Origin: Nitrospinota bacterium
GTDB lineage: Bacteria > Nitrospinota > Nitrospinia > SZUA-224
DNA length: 5,636 nt
NCBI GenBank assembly: GCA_016212345.1
Contig: JACRGM010000154.1
Location: forward strand, 1 to 5,636
Direction: 5' to 3'
The notes under the pieces are model-generated. The model saw nothing but the letters and a program-made list of their open reading frames with translations, made no database searches and was not told where the DNA came from. A program made the translations under genes and the position numbers. Shown here in pieces: positions 1-5,636 of the stretch. The first letter of the stretch is position 1. Each line of letters begins with the position of its first letter.

Positions 1-101
1 CTTTGCTCTGGGGTTACAACCTCTTGTTGGGCAAAGGCAGGGAATACTATGGGGTAGGTGAGGAGATTAATAATGATAATGATAAAGATAGTATATCCCA
101 T
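1..101 (-). CDS. Partial gene: secreted or membrane-anchored protein after fliJ (possible MotE-like protein)
   Basis: Only the first 33 codons are inside the window; the reading frame is still open at base 1. It starts at ATG (101-99), and an in-frame TAA at 107-105 rules out a longer start. The N-terminus has a long hydrophobic core (about residues 5-20, including five consecutive Ile at 7-11) followed by A22-F23-A24 and then QQE. This looks like a Sec signal peptide with an AxA cleavage site after residue 24. The usual basic N-region is missing, so an uncleaved anchor is possible. No clear Shine-Dalgarno precedes the ATG, which lies 32 bases after the fliJ stop, so reinitiation or coupling is plausible. 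In many bacteria fliJ is followed by a short secreted protein with an MgtE-N-like domain (MotE family). Assigning that here rests on position and the signal sequence only, because no diagnostic domain is visible. The presence of a gene is moderately sure; its identity is a guess. Confidence 0.6.
   Translation of the reverse strand, partial: MGYTIFIIIIINLLTYPIVFPAFAQQEVVTPEQ
71..88. repeat. Short imperfect hexamer tandem (taatga-taatga-taaaga)
   Basis: Two exact copies and one degenerate copy of a 6-base unit lie inside the start of the last gene. On the coding strand they encode part of the poly-isoleucine signal-peptide core. The tract is short and may simply reflect the ATC/ATT codons needed for a hydrophobic run. 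Confidence 0.35.
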
Positions 102-133
102 TTTTTAATGATGTAAAGGATCAAAAGGTAACT

Positions 134-595
134 TTATATATTTCTGTAACTGTCTATCAGAGATCCGTTGGGGTTGCCCCTACCCGCAATCTCATCCAAA
201 AGAGCCTGTTCAGCCCTCTTCTCCTTCTGCTGATATTCATCCCACCTCCTCGTCCTTATTGTCTCCAGTATCTTCCTGTTTTTCATAGCGGTAATAACTT
301 CTTCCCGTTTGAGATCAGCCCTTTTAAAAAGGAGAGAAACTATCTTCTCCTGCTCTTGAATCGTCTTATCCAATCCATTAAGAAAATCAAGATACAATCT
401 CATCTCATCAATACTTATACCATCAACCTGCTTATGGTAGAACTCTCTTTGATATCTACCCCTCTCATCTTTATAGGAGATAAGCCTCTCCTTCTCTACC
501 TTGAGAAGTCTATTAATATCTGCTAACCCCCTCTCAAGATCATCCTCGATCTGTCTGCGATAATTTAATACCCCATCGAGCCTGAATTTAAACAT
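134..595 (-). CDS. fliJ: FliJ, flagellar export ATPase stalk / chaperone-escort protein
   Basis: 153 residues, close to the roughly 147 usual for FliJ. The protein is strongly charged and almost entirely helical in character, with two long stretches (about 10-50 and 65-127) rich in Lys, Arg, Glu and Gln that fit the antiparallel coiled coil of the family. The N-terminus (MFKFRLDGVLNYR) and the later block around 96-128 (KNRKILE...RRWDEYQQKEKR...LLDEIAG) match the FliJ pattern. FliJ is known to insert into the FliI hexamer like the gamma stalk of F-ATPase and to contact FlhA and export chaperones. The start ATG (595-593) overlaps the fliI stop by one base (TAATG). There is no strong Shine-Dalgarno, so termination-reinitiation coupling with fliI is likely. 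FliJ is poorly conserved; the call rests on N-terminal resemblance plus position directly after fliI, and together they are convincing. Confidence 0.92.
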   Translation of the reverse strand: MFKFRLDGVLNYRRQIEDDLERGLADINRLLKVEKERLISYKDERGRYQREFYHKQVDGISIDEMRLYLDFLNGLDKTIQEQEKIVSLLFKRADLKREEVITAMKNRKILETIRTRRWDEYQQKEKRAEQALLDEIAGRGNPNGSLIDSYRNI

Positions 596-1914
596 TACTT
601 AAATAACGCCTTAAGTCTCTCTACATCCTCATTATAACTCGACCTTTCATATATACCCTGTCGCAGAAAATCATTGATAGGTTCAATCATCTTTATGGCA
701 TAATCAATCTTTGGATTACTCCCTTTGACATATGCACCTATATTTATAAGATCCTCTGCCTCCCTATAAGTAGCCAATACCTCTATAAGACGATTTGCCG
801 TTTTCATATGCTCAGGGGATACAATATCTATCATCACCCTGCTTATACTATATAGTATATCAATTGCAGGATAATGGTTCATAGCAGAGAGCTTACGGGA
901 TAATACTATATGTCCATCCAATATTGATCTAACTGCATCAGATATTGGTTCATTTATATCATCCCCCTCTACCAGTACAGCATACAATCCTGTAATGCTT
1001 CCATCACCCGAAGAGGTCCCTCCCCTTTCAAGGAGTCTAGGGAGACTGGCAAAGACCGAGGGGGTAAATCCCCTTGTAGTAGGCGGTTCCCCTATAGATA
1101 GGCCTATCTCCCTCTGGGCCAGGGCAAACCTGGTTATAGAATCCATCATAAATACAACATCCCTTCCCCTATCCCGAAAATATTCGGCCATAGCGGTAGC
1201 AAGATATGCCCCTCTGGTCCTAATTAAAGGTGGTTGATCCGATGTAGCAACAACCACTACTGATCTCTTTAGACCTTCCTCTCCAAGGTTCTTCTCTATA
1301 AACTCCTTTACCTCTCTACCCCTCTCTCCAATCAAGGCAATCACACTTACATCTGCAGAGGTATTCCTGGCAATCATCCCCATCATTACACTCTTCCCTA
1401 CCCCAGTTCCAGATAGTATGCCTAATCTTTGCCCCTTACCACAAGATAGGAGTCCATTTATGGCCTTTATCCCTATATCAATCGGCTGAGTGATCCTTTT
1501 CCTGTGAAGAGGATTGATAGGGATAGAATAAATAGGATATTCCCCCTCCCCTATAATAGGGCCCTTACTATCTATCGGCTCCCCCAGCCCATTTATCACC
1601 CTCCCTAACAATCCATCACCAACCTTGACTATCGCATTATCCCCTTTAGCAATTATCTTATTACCAGGGGCTATACCTCGAGTCTCACCTAACAGCATAA
1701 GTAAGAGACTATTCTCTCTAAAACCTACCACCTCTGCCTTGACAGGATAGAGGCTCCCCTCAGGATAGATCTCGCATAGATCCCCTACCGAGGAATCTGG
1801 ACCATGGGCCTCTACAACCAGCCCTACTACCTGTCTCACCTTTCCATTAACCTTTATAGGATAAGATCTATTTAATATAGAATGGTATCTTTTAAAGTCT
1901 ATGACTGGATACAT
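595..1914 (-). CDS. fliI: FliI, flagellum-specific export ATPase
   Basis: 439 residues, normal full length. FliI is the cytoplasmic hexameric ATPase of the flagellar type III export apparatus, related to F1-ATPase beta. An N-terminal beta-barrel (about 15-90) precedes the RecA-like core. Visible motifs are the P-loop SGTGVGKS (168-175), GERGREV (196-202) with the probable catalytic Glu197, the Walker B strand VVFMMD ending at Asp258 and followed by SITRFA, and the alpha/beta-ATPase signature PAIDxxxSxS (349-358). The helical C-terminal domain is complete. The ATG (1914-1912) lies inside fliH, giving a 23-base overlap; GAGGA a few bases upstream can serve as ribosome binding site. The stop overlaps the fliJ ATG. 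A virulence-type SctN ATPase is the main alternative on sequence alone, but the fliF-fliG-fliH-fliI-fliJ order makes FliI essentially certain. Confidence 0.98.
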   Translation of the reverse strand: MYPVIDFKRYHSILNRSYPIKVNGKVRQVVGLVVEAHGPDSSVGDLCEIYPEGSLYPVKAEVVGFRENSLLLMLLGETRGIAPGNKIIAKGDNAIVKVGDGLLGRVINGLGEPIDSKGPIIGEGEYPIYSIPINPLHRKRITQPIDIGIKAINGLLSCGKGQRLGILSGTGVGKSVMMGMIARNTSADVSVIALIGERGREVKEFIEKNLGEEGLKRSVVVVATSDQPPLIRTRGAYLATAMAEYFRDRGRDVVFMMDSITRFALAQREIGLSIGEPPTTRGFTPSVFASLPRLLERGGTSSGDGSITGLYAVLVEGDDINEPISDAVRSILDGHIVLSRKLSAMNHYPAIDILYSISRVMIDIVSPEHMKTANRLIEVLATYREAEDLINIGAYVKGSNPKIDYAIKMIEPINDFLRQGIYERSSYNEDVERLKALFK

Positions 1915-2662
1915 TATTCCTCAATATCTCCTCAATCTCTTTAATCTGTTGTTCTATTCTGGCATCTATAGTCCTATGGTCTGTCTCTATGATACACCCA
2001 CCCCTGGATATTGATTCATCTCCCTTAATAGAGATATTATTGATATCATCAACAAGACCTTTGAGGTCAGGTTTGCTCGCCATCGCAATCTCGAGATCAC
2101 CAGGATTTACCCTGAGAGTTATCTTATCCTGACTCAATACACTCTTCATTGCAGCCCTAATCACACTCAATATGACATCTCTACTTAAGGAGATCTCTTT
2201 ATGGATAACCCTCTTCGCTACTGATAATACAAGCTCTAATACTTCTCCCTCACTCCTCTCATATATCTCTCTTCTATATATCGAGAGTTCTTCAACTCCC
2301 TTCTTGAAGCTATCAAGGACAGGTTCAATCCTTTCACTATCCTCTTTTCTACCTATTTCAATACCTTCCTTCTTACCATCAGAAAACCCCTTCTTATAAG
2401 CCTCATCTTCCATCTCCTTTGCCTTTCCCTTTGCCTCTTCAATATACCTCTCAGCCTCAACATCTACCTCATTTAATTCTCTATGGAACCCCTCTTTCTT
2501 GGCCTTAAAAGGGCTCAACTCAGTTCCATCAAAGTTATAAGGTCTAAATAACCGCTCCTGTCGCTCCTTATTAAAGGATACCCCCTCCTTACTGATATTC
2601 CGCATAATATAGGATTTTACAGAACCATCTTTCTGATCAGGGGGTCTTAGGATATTAGACAA
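1892..2662 (-). CDS. fliH: FliH, negative regulator and peripheral stator of the FliI ATPase
   Basis: 256 residues, usual length. FliH dimers bind the FliI N-terminus, hold the ATPase inactive and dock it at the C-ring and export gate. The middle has the family's hallmark helix-packing repeat: A88, G92, G96, G100 and G104 form a perfect AxxxGxxxGxxxGxxxG. A charged coiled-coil region (about 63-86) precedes it. The C-terminal domain resembles the V/F-ATPase peripheral stalk, ending in GGCIIETDHRTIDARIE (211-227) and an amphipathic helix. The start is TTG at 2662-2660. An in-frame TGA at 2686-2684 excludes anything longer, and AGGAGG with an 8-base spacer sits directly upstream. The next ATG is codon 20 and would lose the N-terminal SNILR segment, which resembles other FliH starts. 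The gene overlaps the end of fliG by 8 bases and the start of fliI by 23. There is no Trp anywhere, so the paired N-terminal Trp used for docking in Salmonella FliH are absent. Confidence 0.95.
   Translation of the reverse strand: MSNILRPPDQKDGSVKSYIMRNISKEGVSFNKERQERLFRPYNFDGTELSPFKAKKEGFHRELNEVDVEAERYIEEAKGKAKEMEDEAYKKGFSDGKKEGIEIGRKEDSERIEPVLDSFKKGVEELSIYRREIYERSEGEVLELVLSVAKRVIHKEISLSRDVILSVIRAAMKSVLSQDKITLRVNPGDLEIAMASKPDLKGLVDDINNISIKGDESISRGGCIIETDHRTIDARIEQQIKEIEEILRNNVSSHRL
1918..1922 (-). promoter_or_regulatory. Ribosome binding site of fliI, inside fliH
   Basis: On the minus strand the sequence reads GAGGA-ATA-ATG. The Shine-Dalgarno is thus buried in the 3' end of fliH with a short spacer, so fliI initiation occurs on mRNA being translated for fliH. 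The short spacing suggests moderate strength and dependence on coupling. Confidence 0.55.
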
Positions 2663-3680
2663 ATTCCTCTCCTCCTCCCCTAATCATAATCTTCCCTTCC
2701 TCACCTAATCTTTTAGCTGTCTGTATAATCTTCTGTTGCACCTTCTCTACATCACTGAGCCTTACAGGTCCGATTACCTCAAGATCCTCCTTCACCATAA
2801 TCGCCGCCCTTTCAGACATGTTCCTGAATATCTTATCCTTAAGGGTGTCACTTGCGGTCTTTAATGCCATCACCAGGTCCTCACTACTAATCTCTTTAAG
2901 TATTGTCTGTATCCCACGATCATCCACATTAATAATATCTTCAAAGACAAACATAAGATGTTTTATCTCACCGGCTAAATCCAAATTTTTCTCTTCTACC
3001 TCAGCAAGGATACCCTTTTCTGTTGTATGATCCATCTGGTTTAATATCTCTGCAGCAGTATTAATCCCACCTATCTTTCTCCCCACTCCAACACCCCCTG
3101 ATTCCCCTGATGCCCTGAACTCTGCCTCTAATGCCTCATCTATCTCCTTTAGGACACTATGTACAACCTTATCTGTGGTAGCTATCCTCATAACTATCTC
3201 ACCCCTATTCTTCTCAGGCAATTCTCTCAATATAGTGGCTGCATGTCTTGACTCCATATGGGATAGGATAATCGCAGCAGTCTGTGGATGTTCATTCCTC
3301 AAAAAATCGGATATAGTCTTTGCATCAAGGTGTTTGATAATCTCAAATCCACCACCCATACTCACCTCACTACCCGGGCTAAAGATATTATTCATTATCT
3401 CATTCACCCTTGACGGATCAGTAATATTTGATAATACCTTTCTAATATAATCCATTCCACCACTTACTATACCGATCCCTCCTGATGTAACCCTTTTATA
3501 AAATTCCTCAACTACCTCATCTATTGTATCAGCAGAGACATTATCAAGATATGCTATATAATGCCCTATTGTCTGTATCTCTTTTTCCTCTAACTGTTGT
3601 AAGACCTTAGAGGCAAGTCTCTCACCTAATGAGATCAGTAATATAGCCGCCTTTTCTGGCCCAGTATGTTTCTCTACCAT
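2655..3680 (-). CDS. fliG: FliG, flagellar motor switch / rotor protein
   Basis: 341 residues, full length. FliG sits on the cytoplasmic face of the MS ring. Its N-domain binds the FliF tail, its middle domain binds FliM, and its C-domain meets the stator to give torque and switching. The N-domain opens with GPEKAAILLISLGE (7-20). The middle domain carries the EHPQ motif (130-133). The C-domain has the hinge motif MFVF (243-246), then EDI, DDR (253-255), and the torque-helix region with K274, R286, E290, R291, K297, E298 and D299, matching the charged layout of Thermotoga-type FliG. It then reads GPVR (304-307) and ends in the typical GGGEE tail. The ATG (3680-3678) lies 9 bases after the fliF stop behind a weak AAAGAGAT-like site. 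The GGGEE codons also form the ribosome binding site of fliH. Nothing suggests degeneration. Confidence 0.98.
   Translation of the reverse strand: MVEKHTGPEKAAILLISLGERLASKVLQQLEEKEIQTIGHYIAYLDNVSADTIDEVVEEFYKRVTSGGIGIVSGGMDYIRKVLSNITDPSRVNEIMNNIFSPGSEVSMGGGFEIIKHLDAKTISDFLRNEHPQTAAIILSHMESRHAATILRELPEKNRGEIVMRIATTDKVVHSVLKEIDEALEAEFRASGESGGVGVGRKIGGINTAAEILNQMDHTTEKGILAEVEEKNLDLAGEIKHLMFVFEDIINVDDRGIQTILKEISSEDLVMALKTASDTLKDKIFRNMSERAAIMVKEDLEVIGPVRLSDVEKVQQKIIQTAKRLGEEGKIMIRGGGEEFV
2671..2676 (-). promoter_or_regulatory. Strong ribosome binding site of fliH embedded in the fliG C-terminal codons
   Basis: The minus strand reads AGGAGG, then eight bases, then the TTG start of fliH. The surrounding purine run is GGGGAGGAGGAGAGGAA. 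In the fliG frame the same bases encode the conserved Gly-Gly-Gly-Glu-Glu tail. This site decides the choice of the TTG start. Confidence 0.85.
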
Positions 3681-3689
3681 ATTATCTCT

Positions 3690-5261
3690 TTATTTTTCCC
3701 TCAACCATTTCCGTATTAATTCTGCCATGGTATCAGGGCTCTTCTCAGCTATCTCCTGAATCTTCTTCCTGATCTCCTTCTTCCCCAAACCAGGCATAGT
3801 TGCCCCAAGATCAGCCTCCATTTCTGCTACTGTCTTCGGAAGCTCAACCCCTCTCTTTTCTACAACTGTAGTTATCCACATAGTAATTGGCCGTAAAACT
3901 AAAAAGAAGAGTAATAAGATAACAATACCTATAATTGCATATCTTGCAATAAGAATCCATTTCCCCTTTTTAGACTCCGCTTCAATCTCCTTCTTCTCTT
4001 CTGATAATCTCCGGATAGATTCAAAGGGGACATTGACCACCTCCACCTTATCTCCCCTCTCTTTATTATAACCGATTGCTGTCTTGACTATATCCTCGTA
4101 TTTCTTCATATCCTCTGCGGTTCTAGGGATATATTTATTATCCTCACTATAGGTGCCATCAATCATAACTGCTACTGAGAGTATCTTGATCTCTCCTGTT
4201 GGTTCTATAATATGTTTAGTGACCTTGTTTATCTCATAATTTATCGTCTCATTTAACTTCTCACCCTTAGAAGGTGTACCTGCTATATTAGATGATGTTT
4301 GACCTGGTGGGATATTCGATGCTACCCCTGGAATCCCTCCTATACCCAGCCCCTCTCCTATAGACTTCTCCTCTGCCCGCTGTTCACTCCTGATAACCTG
4401 TCCCTCAGGGTCATAACTCTCCTCTGTCTTTTCAATCTGCTGAAGATCTAATTCTGTAGCTACCCTAACAATTGCCTTACCCTGTCCAATGACATTCTCT
4501 AACATAGTCTGTACCTTGTTCTCTAGACCCCTCTCTATATTCTGCTGAAACTCCATTTGTGTAGTAGTGAGTTTCCCTATAAAGGTTTCCTTCTCCCCAC
4601 CAAATAATACATGACCCTGGATATCCACTACTGTAACATCTGATGGGTCTATACCTTCCACACTACTGGCAACAAGGTGTAGTATACCCTGAACCTGACC
4701 CTCTTTTAATCTCTTTCCTCCTTTAAGCTTTAGAACCACAGAGGCTGTCGGCTTACGCTCCTCTCCTACAAATAGAGACCTCTCTGGTGTAACAATATGA
4801 ACCCGTGAATATTCTACCTCTTCAAAACTGTTTATGGTACGGGCAAGTTCACCTTGCAAGGCACGCTGATAATTCAACCTCTGAACAAATTCAGTCATAC
4901 CCATCTGCGTCTTGTCAAATATCTCAAATCCTACACCTGCACCATGGGGAAGCCCCTCACCTGCAAGTTTGATCCTTACCTCATATACCTTATCTGATGA
5001 CACCATTACAGCAGTACCACCAGCGGTTAACTGATAAGGGACCCTCTCCTCCTTTAACCTCTCAACAATCAGTCCCATATCTTCTGATGATACATTAGAA
5101 TATAATATGTGAAACTCGGGTTTCTGTTCCCATATTATCATTACTATTAAACCAGCCGTTATTACGGCTACGACTGTCAAGACTATAACCTTCTTCCCTA
5201 TAGGAAGAGCCATAAATCTAGATTGCAACTGGGATAAAACCTTTTTTATTGATTCGAACAT
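3690..5261 (-). CDS. fliF: FliF, flagellar MS-ring protein
   Basis: 523 residues, in the usual range. FliF oligomerises in the cytoplasmic membrane as the base on which rod, C-ring and export gate are built. The two expected transmembrane helices are visible, about 25-44 (KVIVLTVVAVITAGLIVMII) and 435-457. Between them lie the periplasmic ring-building motifs: an RBM1/2 secretin-like region (about 50-220) with the family-typical GVGFEIFD (109-116) and a conserved QRALQGELARTI stretch (132-143), and then RBM3 with NYEINK (341-346). A Gly/Pro/Ser-rich loop (about 301-333) corresponds to the flexible beta-collar region. The cytoplasmic tail ends in AELIRKWLREK, the FliG-binding helix. The ATG (5261-5259) is 9 bases after the flgC stop and has AGGGG with a 6-base spacer, partly formed by the flgC stop codon. 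The usual neighbour fliE is absent upstream. Confidence 0.98.
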   Translation of the reverse strand: MFESIKKVLSQLQSRFMALPIGKKVIVLTVVAVITAGLIVMIIWEQKPEFHILYSNVSSEDMGLIVERLKEERVPYQLTAGGTAVMVSSDKVYEVRIKLAGEGLPHGAGVGFEIFDKTQMGMTEFVQRLNYQRALQGELARTINSFEEVEYSRVHIVTPERSLFVGEERKPTASVVLKLKGGKRLKEGQVQGILHLVASSVEGIDPSDVTVVDIQGHVLFGGEKETFIGKLTTTQMEFQQNIERGLENKVQTMLENVIGQGKAIVRVATELDLQQIEKTEESYDPEGQVIRSEQRAEEKSIGEGLGIGGIPGVASNIPPGQTSSNIAGTPSKGEKLNETINYEINKVTKHIIEPTGEIKILSVAVMIDGTYSEDNKYIPRTAEDMKKYEDIVKTAIGYNKERGDKVEVVNVPFESIRRLSEEKKEIEAESKKGKWILIARYAIIGIVILLLFFLVLRPITMWITTVVEKRGVELPKTVAEMEADLGATMPGLGKKEIRKKIQEIAEKSPDTMAELIRKWLREK

Positions 5262-5267
5262 TGGTTA

Positions 5268-5272
5268 CCCCT
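5268..5272 (-). promoter_or_regulatory. Ribosome binding site of fliF overlapping the flgC stop codon
   Basis: The minus strand reads TAGGGGTAACCAATG. The AGGGG core begins inside the TAG stop of flgC and is six bases from the fliF ATG. The overlap suggests coupled translation of rod and MS-ring proteins and shows that no gene can fit between them. Confidence 0.7.
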
Positions 5273-5636
5273 ATTTCCCTATCTCAAGTGCCCTGAGTGC
5301 CATACCCTTTGATGCATTAATAGCGGTCACATTCGCTTCATATGAACGGGTAGCTGAGAGCATATTGACCATCTCCTCTATCAGATTTATGTTAGGAAGG
5401 GCAACATACCCAAGTTCATTAGCATCAGGATGATTGGGATCATATACAAGTCTAGGCTCCCTCTTATCATTAACTATATCAACAATCCTTACCCCAAGGA
5501 TCTTATTCGCTATCTCTGATTGAAATATATCCCTAAATGTAGTTAAAACAGATGCAGGGGCAAATACCACATCCCTTCGCCGATATGGTCCACCTTCTAT
5601 GGTACGTGTTGTATTGATATTGGCCAGATTACCTGA
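5271..5636 (-). CDS. flgC: FlgC, flagellar proximal rod protein (5' end outside window)
   Basis: 121 C-terminal residues are present and the frame is open to the right edge, so roughly the first 20-30 residues are missing compared with typical FlgC (about 135-150). The first visible residues, SGNLANINTTRTIEGGPYRR, match the conserved N-terminal rod signature (NLANxNTTRT...GGPYRR). The GTG at 5570 is therefore an internal Val, not a start. The mid-section carries YDPNHPDANELGYV, and the C-terminal helix has LIEEMVNMLSATRSYEANVTAINASKGMALRALEIGK-type rod features (about residues 85-121). FlgC is exported through the type III apparatus and assembles in the proximal rod above the MS ring with FlgB, FlgF and FliE. 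flgB probably lies just outside the right edge. It is separated from fliF by only 9 bases, with no fliE between. Confidence 0.96.
   Translation of the reverse strand, partial: SGNLANINTTRTIEGGPYRRRDVVFAPASVLTTFRDIFQSEIANKILGVRIVDIVNDKREPRLVYDPNHPDANELGYVALPNINLIEEMVNMLSATRSYEANVTAINASKGMALRALEIGK

Noticed and set aside
102..133. Possible terminator in the fliJ-downstream gap
   Set aside because: No stable inverted repeat followed by a T-run on the minus strand; the gap is only 32 bases and leads directly to another gene.
102..157. Possible promoter between fliJ and the last gene (TATATA-like stretch on the minus strand)
   Set aside because: AT-rich hexamers occur at the end of fliJ, but no matching -35 element or sigma-28/sigma-54 motif lies at proper spacing, so the match is likely chance.
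995..1237. Plus-strand open frame of 80 codons
   Set aside because: It lies wholly antisense to the highly conserved ATPase core of fliI and resembles no protein I know; it is a shadow of the constrained opposite strand.
1390..1411. FliI P-loop SGTGVGKS instead of the commoner AGSGVGKS
   Set aside because: The key Gly-Lys-Ser and surrounding glycines are kept, and Ser/Thr replacements at these positions are conservative, so there is no sign of loss of activity.
2172..2399. Plus-strand open frame of 75 codons
   Set aside because: Antisense to fliH, Ser/Leu-rich low-complexity product typical of reading a charged coiled-coil gene backwards.
2818..3450. Two plus-strand open frames opposite fliG (2818-3030 and 3175-3450)
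   Set aside because: Both are antisense to well-conserved FliG domains, with no ribosome binding site evident and hydrophobic-looking products expected from the complement of helical charged codons.
4263..4361. Gly/Pro/Ser-rich stretch of FliF as an unusual insertion
   Set aside because: A flexible low-complexity loop at this position (beta-collar region within RBM3) is normal for FliF.
5271..5570. A 99-residue gene starting at GTG 5570
   Set aside because: The frame continues upstream to the window edge with conserved FlgC residues (NLANINTTRT, GGPYRR), so the GTG is an internal Val codon and the gene is edge-truncated.

Overview
The window is a stretch of a bacterial flagellar basal-body and export operon. 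All genes lie on the minus strand and are transcribed from high to low coordinates. In transcription order they are: the 3' part of flgC (proximal rod), fliF (MS ring), fliG (rotor/switch), fliH (ATPase regulator/stator), fliI (export ATPase), fliJ (export ATPase stalk), and the first 33 codons of a seventh gene that runs off the left edge. The seventh gene begins with a signal-peptide-like segment. Its place after fliJ suggests, but does not prove, a MotE-like periplasmic protein.

Packing is very tight. flgC/fliF and fliF/fliG are each separated by 9 bases, fliG/fliH overlap by 8, fliH/fliI by 23 and fliI/fliJ by 1 (TAATG). The 32 bases between fliJ and the last gene form the longest non-coding stretch. 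I saw no convincing promoter, terminator, RNA gene, mobile element or CRISPR array, so the genes are probably co-transcribed from a promoter outside the window and are likely translationally coupled. The products form a physical chain. FlgC belongs to the rod above the FliF ring, the FliF tail binds the FliG N-domain, FliG carries torque and the C-ring, and FliH2-FliI6-FliJ feeds substrates to the export gate.

One expected gene is missing. fliE, the MS-ring/rod adaptor that usually lies between flgC and fliF, is absent, and the 9-base junction leaves no room for it.

The organism is a motile (or ancestrally motile) bacterium. The DNA is moderately AT-rich, the coding strand is visibly purine-rich, and AGG/AGA and ATA codons are common. 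The gene order and the secreted protein after fliJ fit many deep-branching or anaerobic diderm lineages such as Nitrospirota, Desulfobacterota or Planctomycetota relatives. I cannot assign a phylum from the sequence alone. Apart from the missing fliE and some compact translational arrangements this is a conserved housekeeping locus, and I found no sign of an undescribed system.
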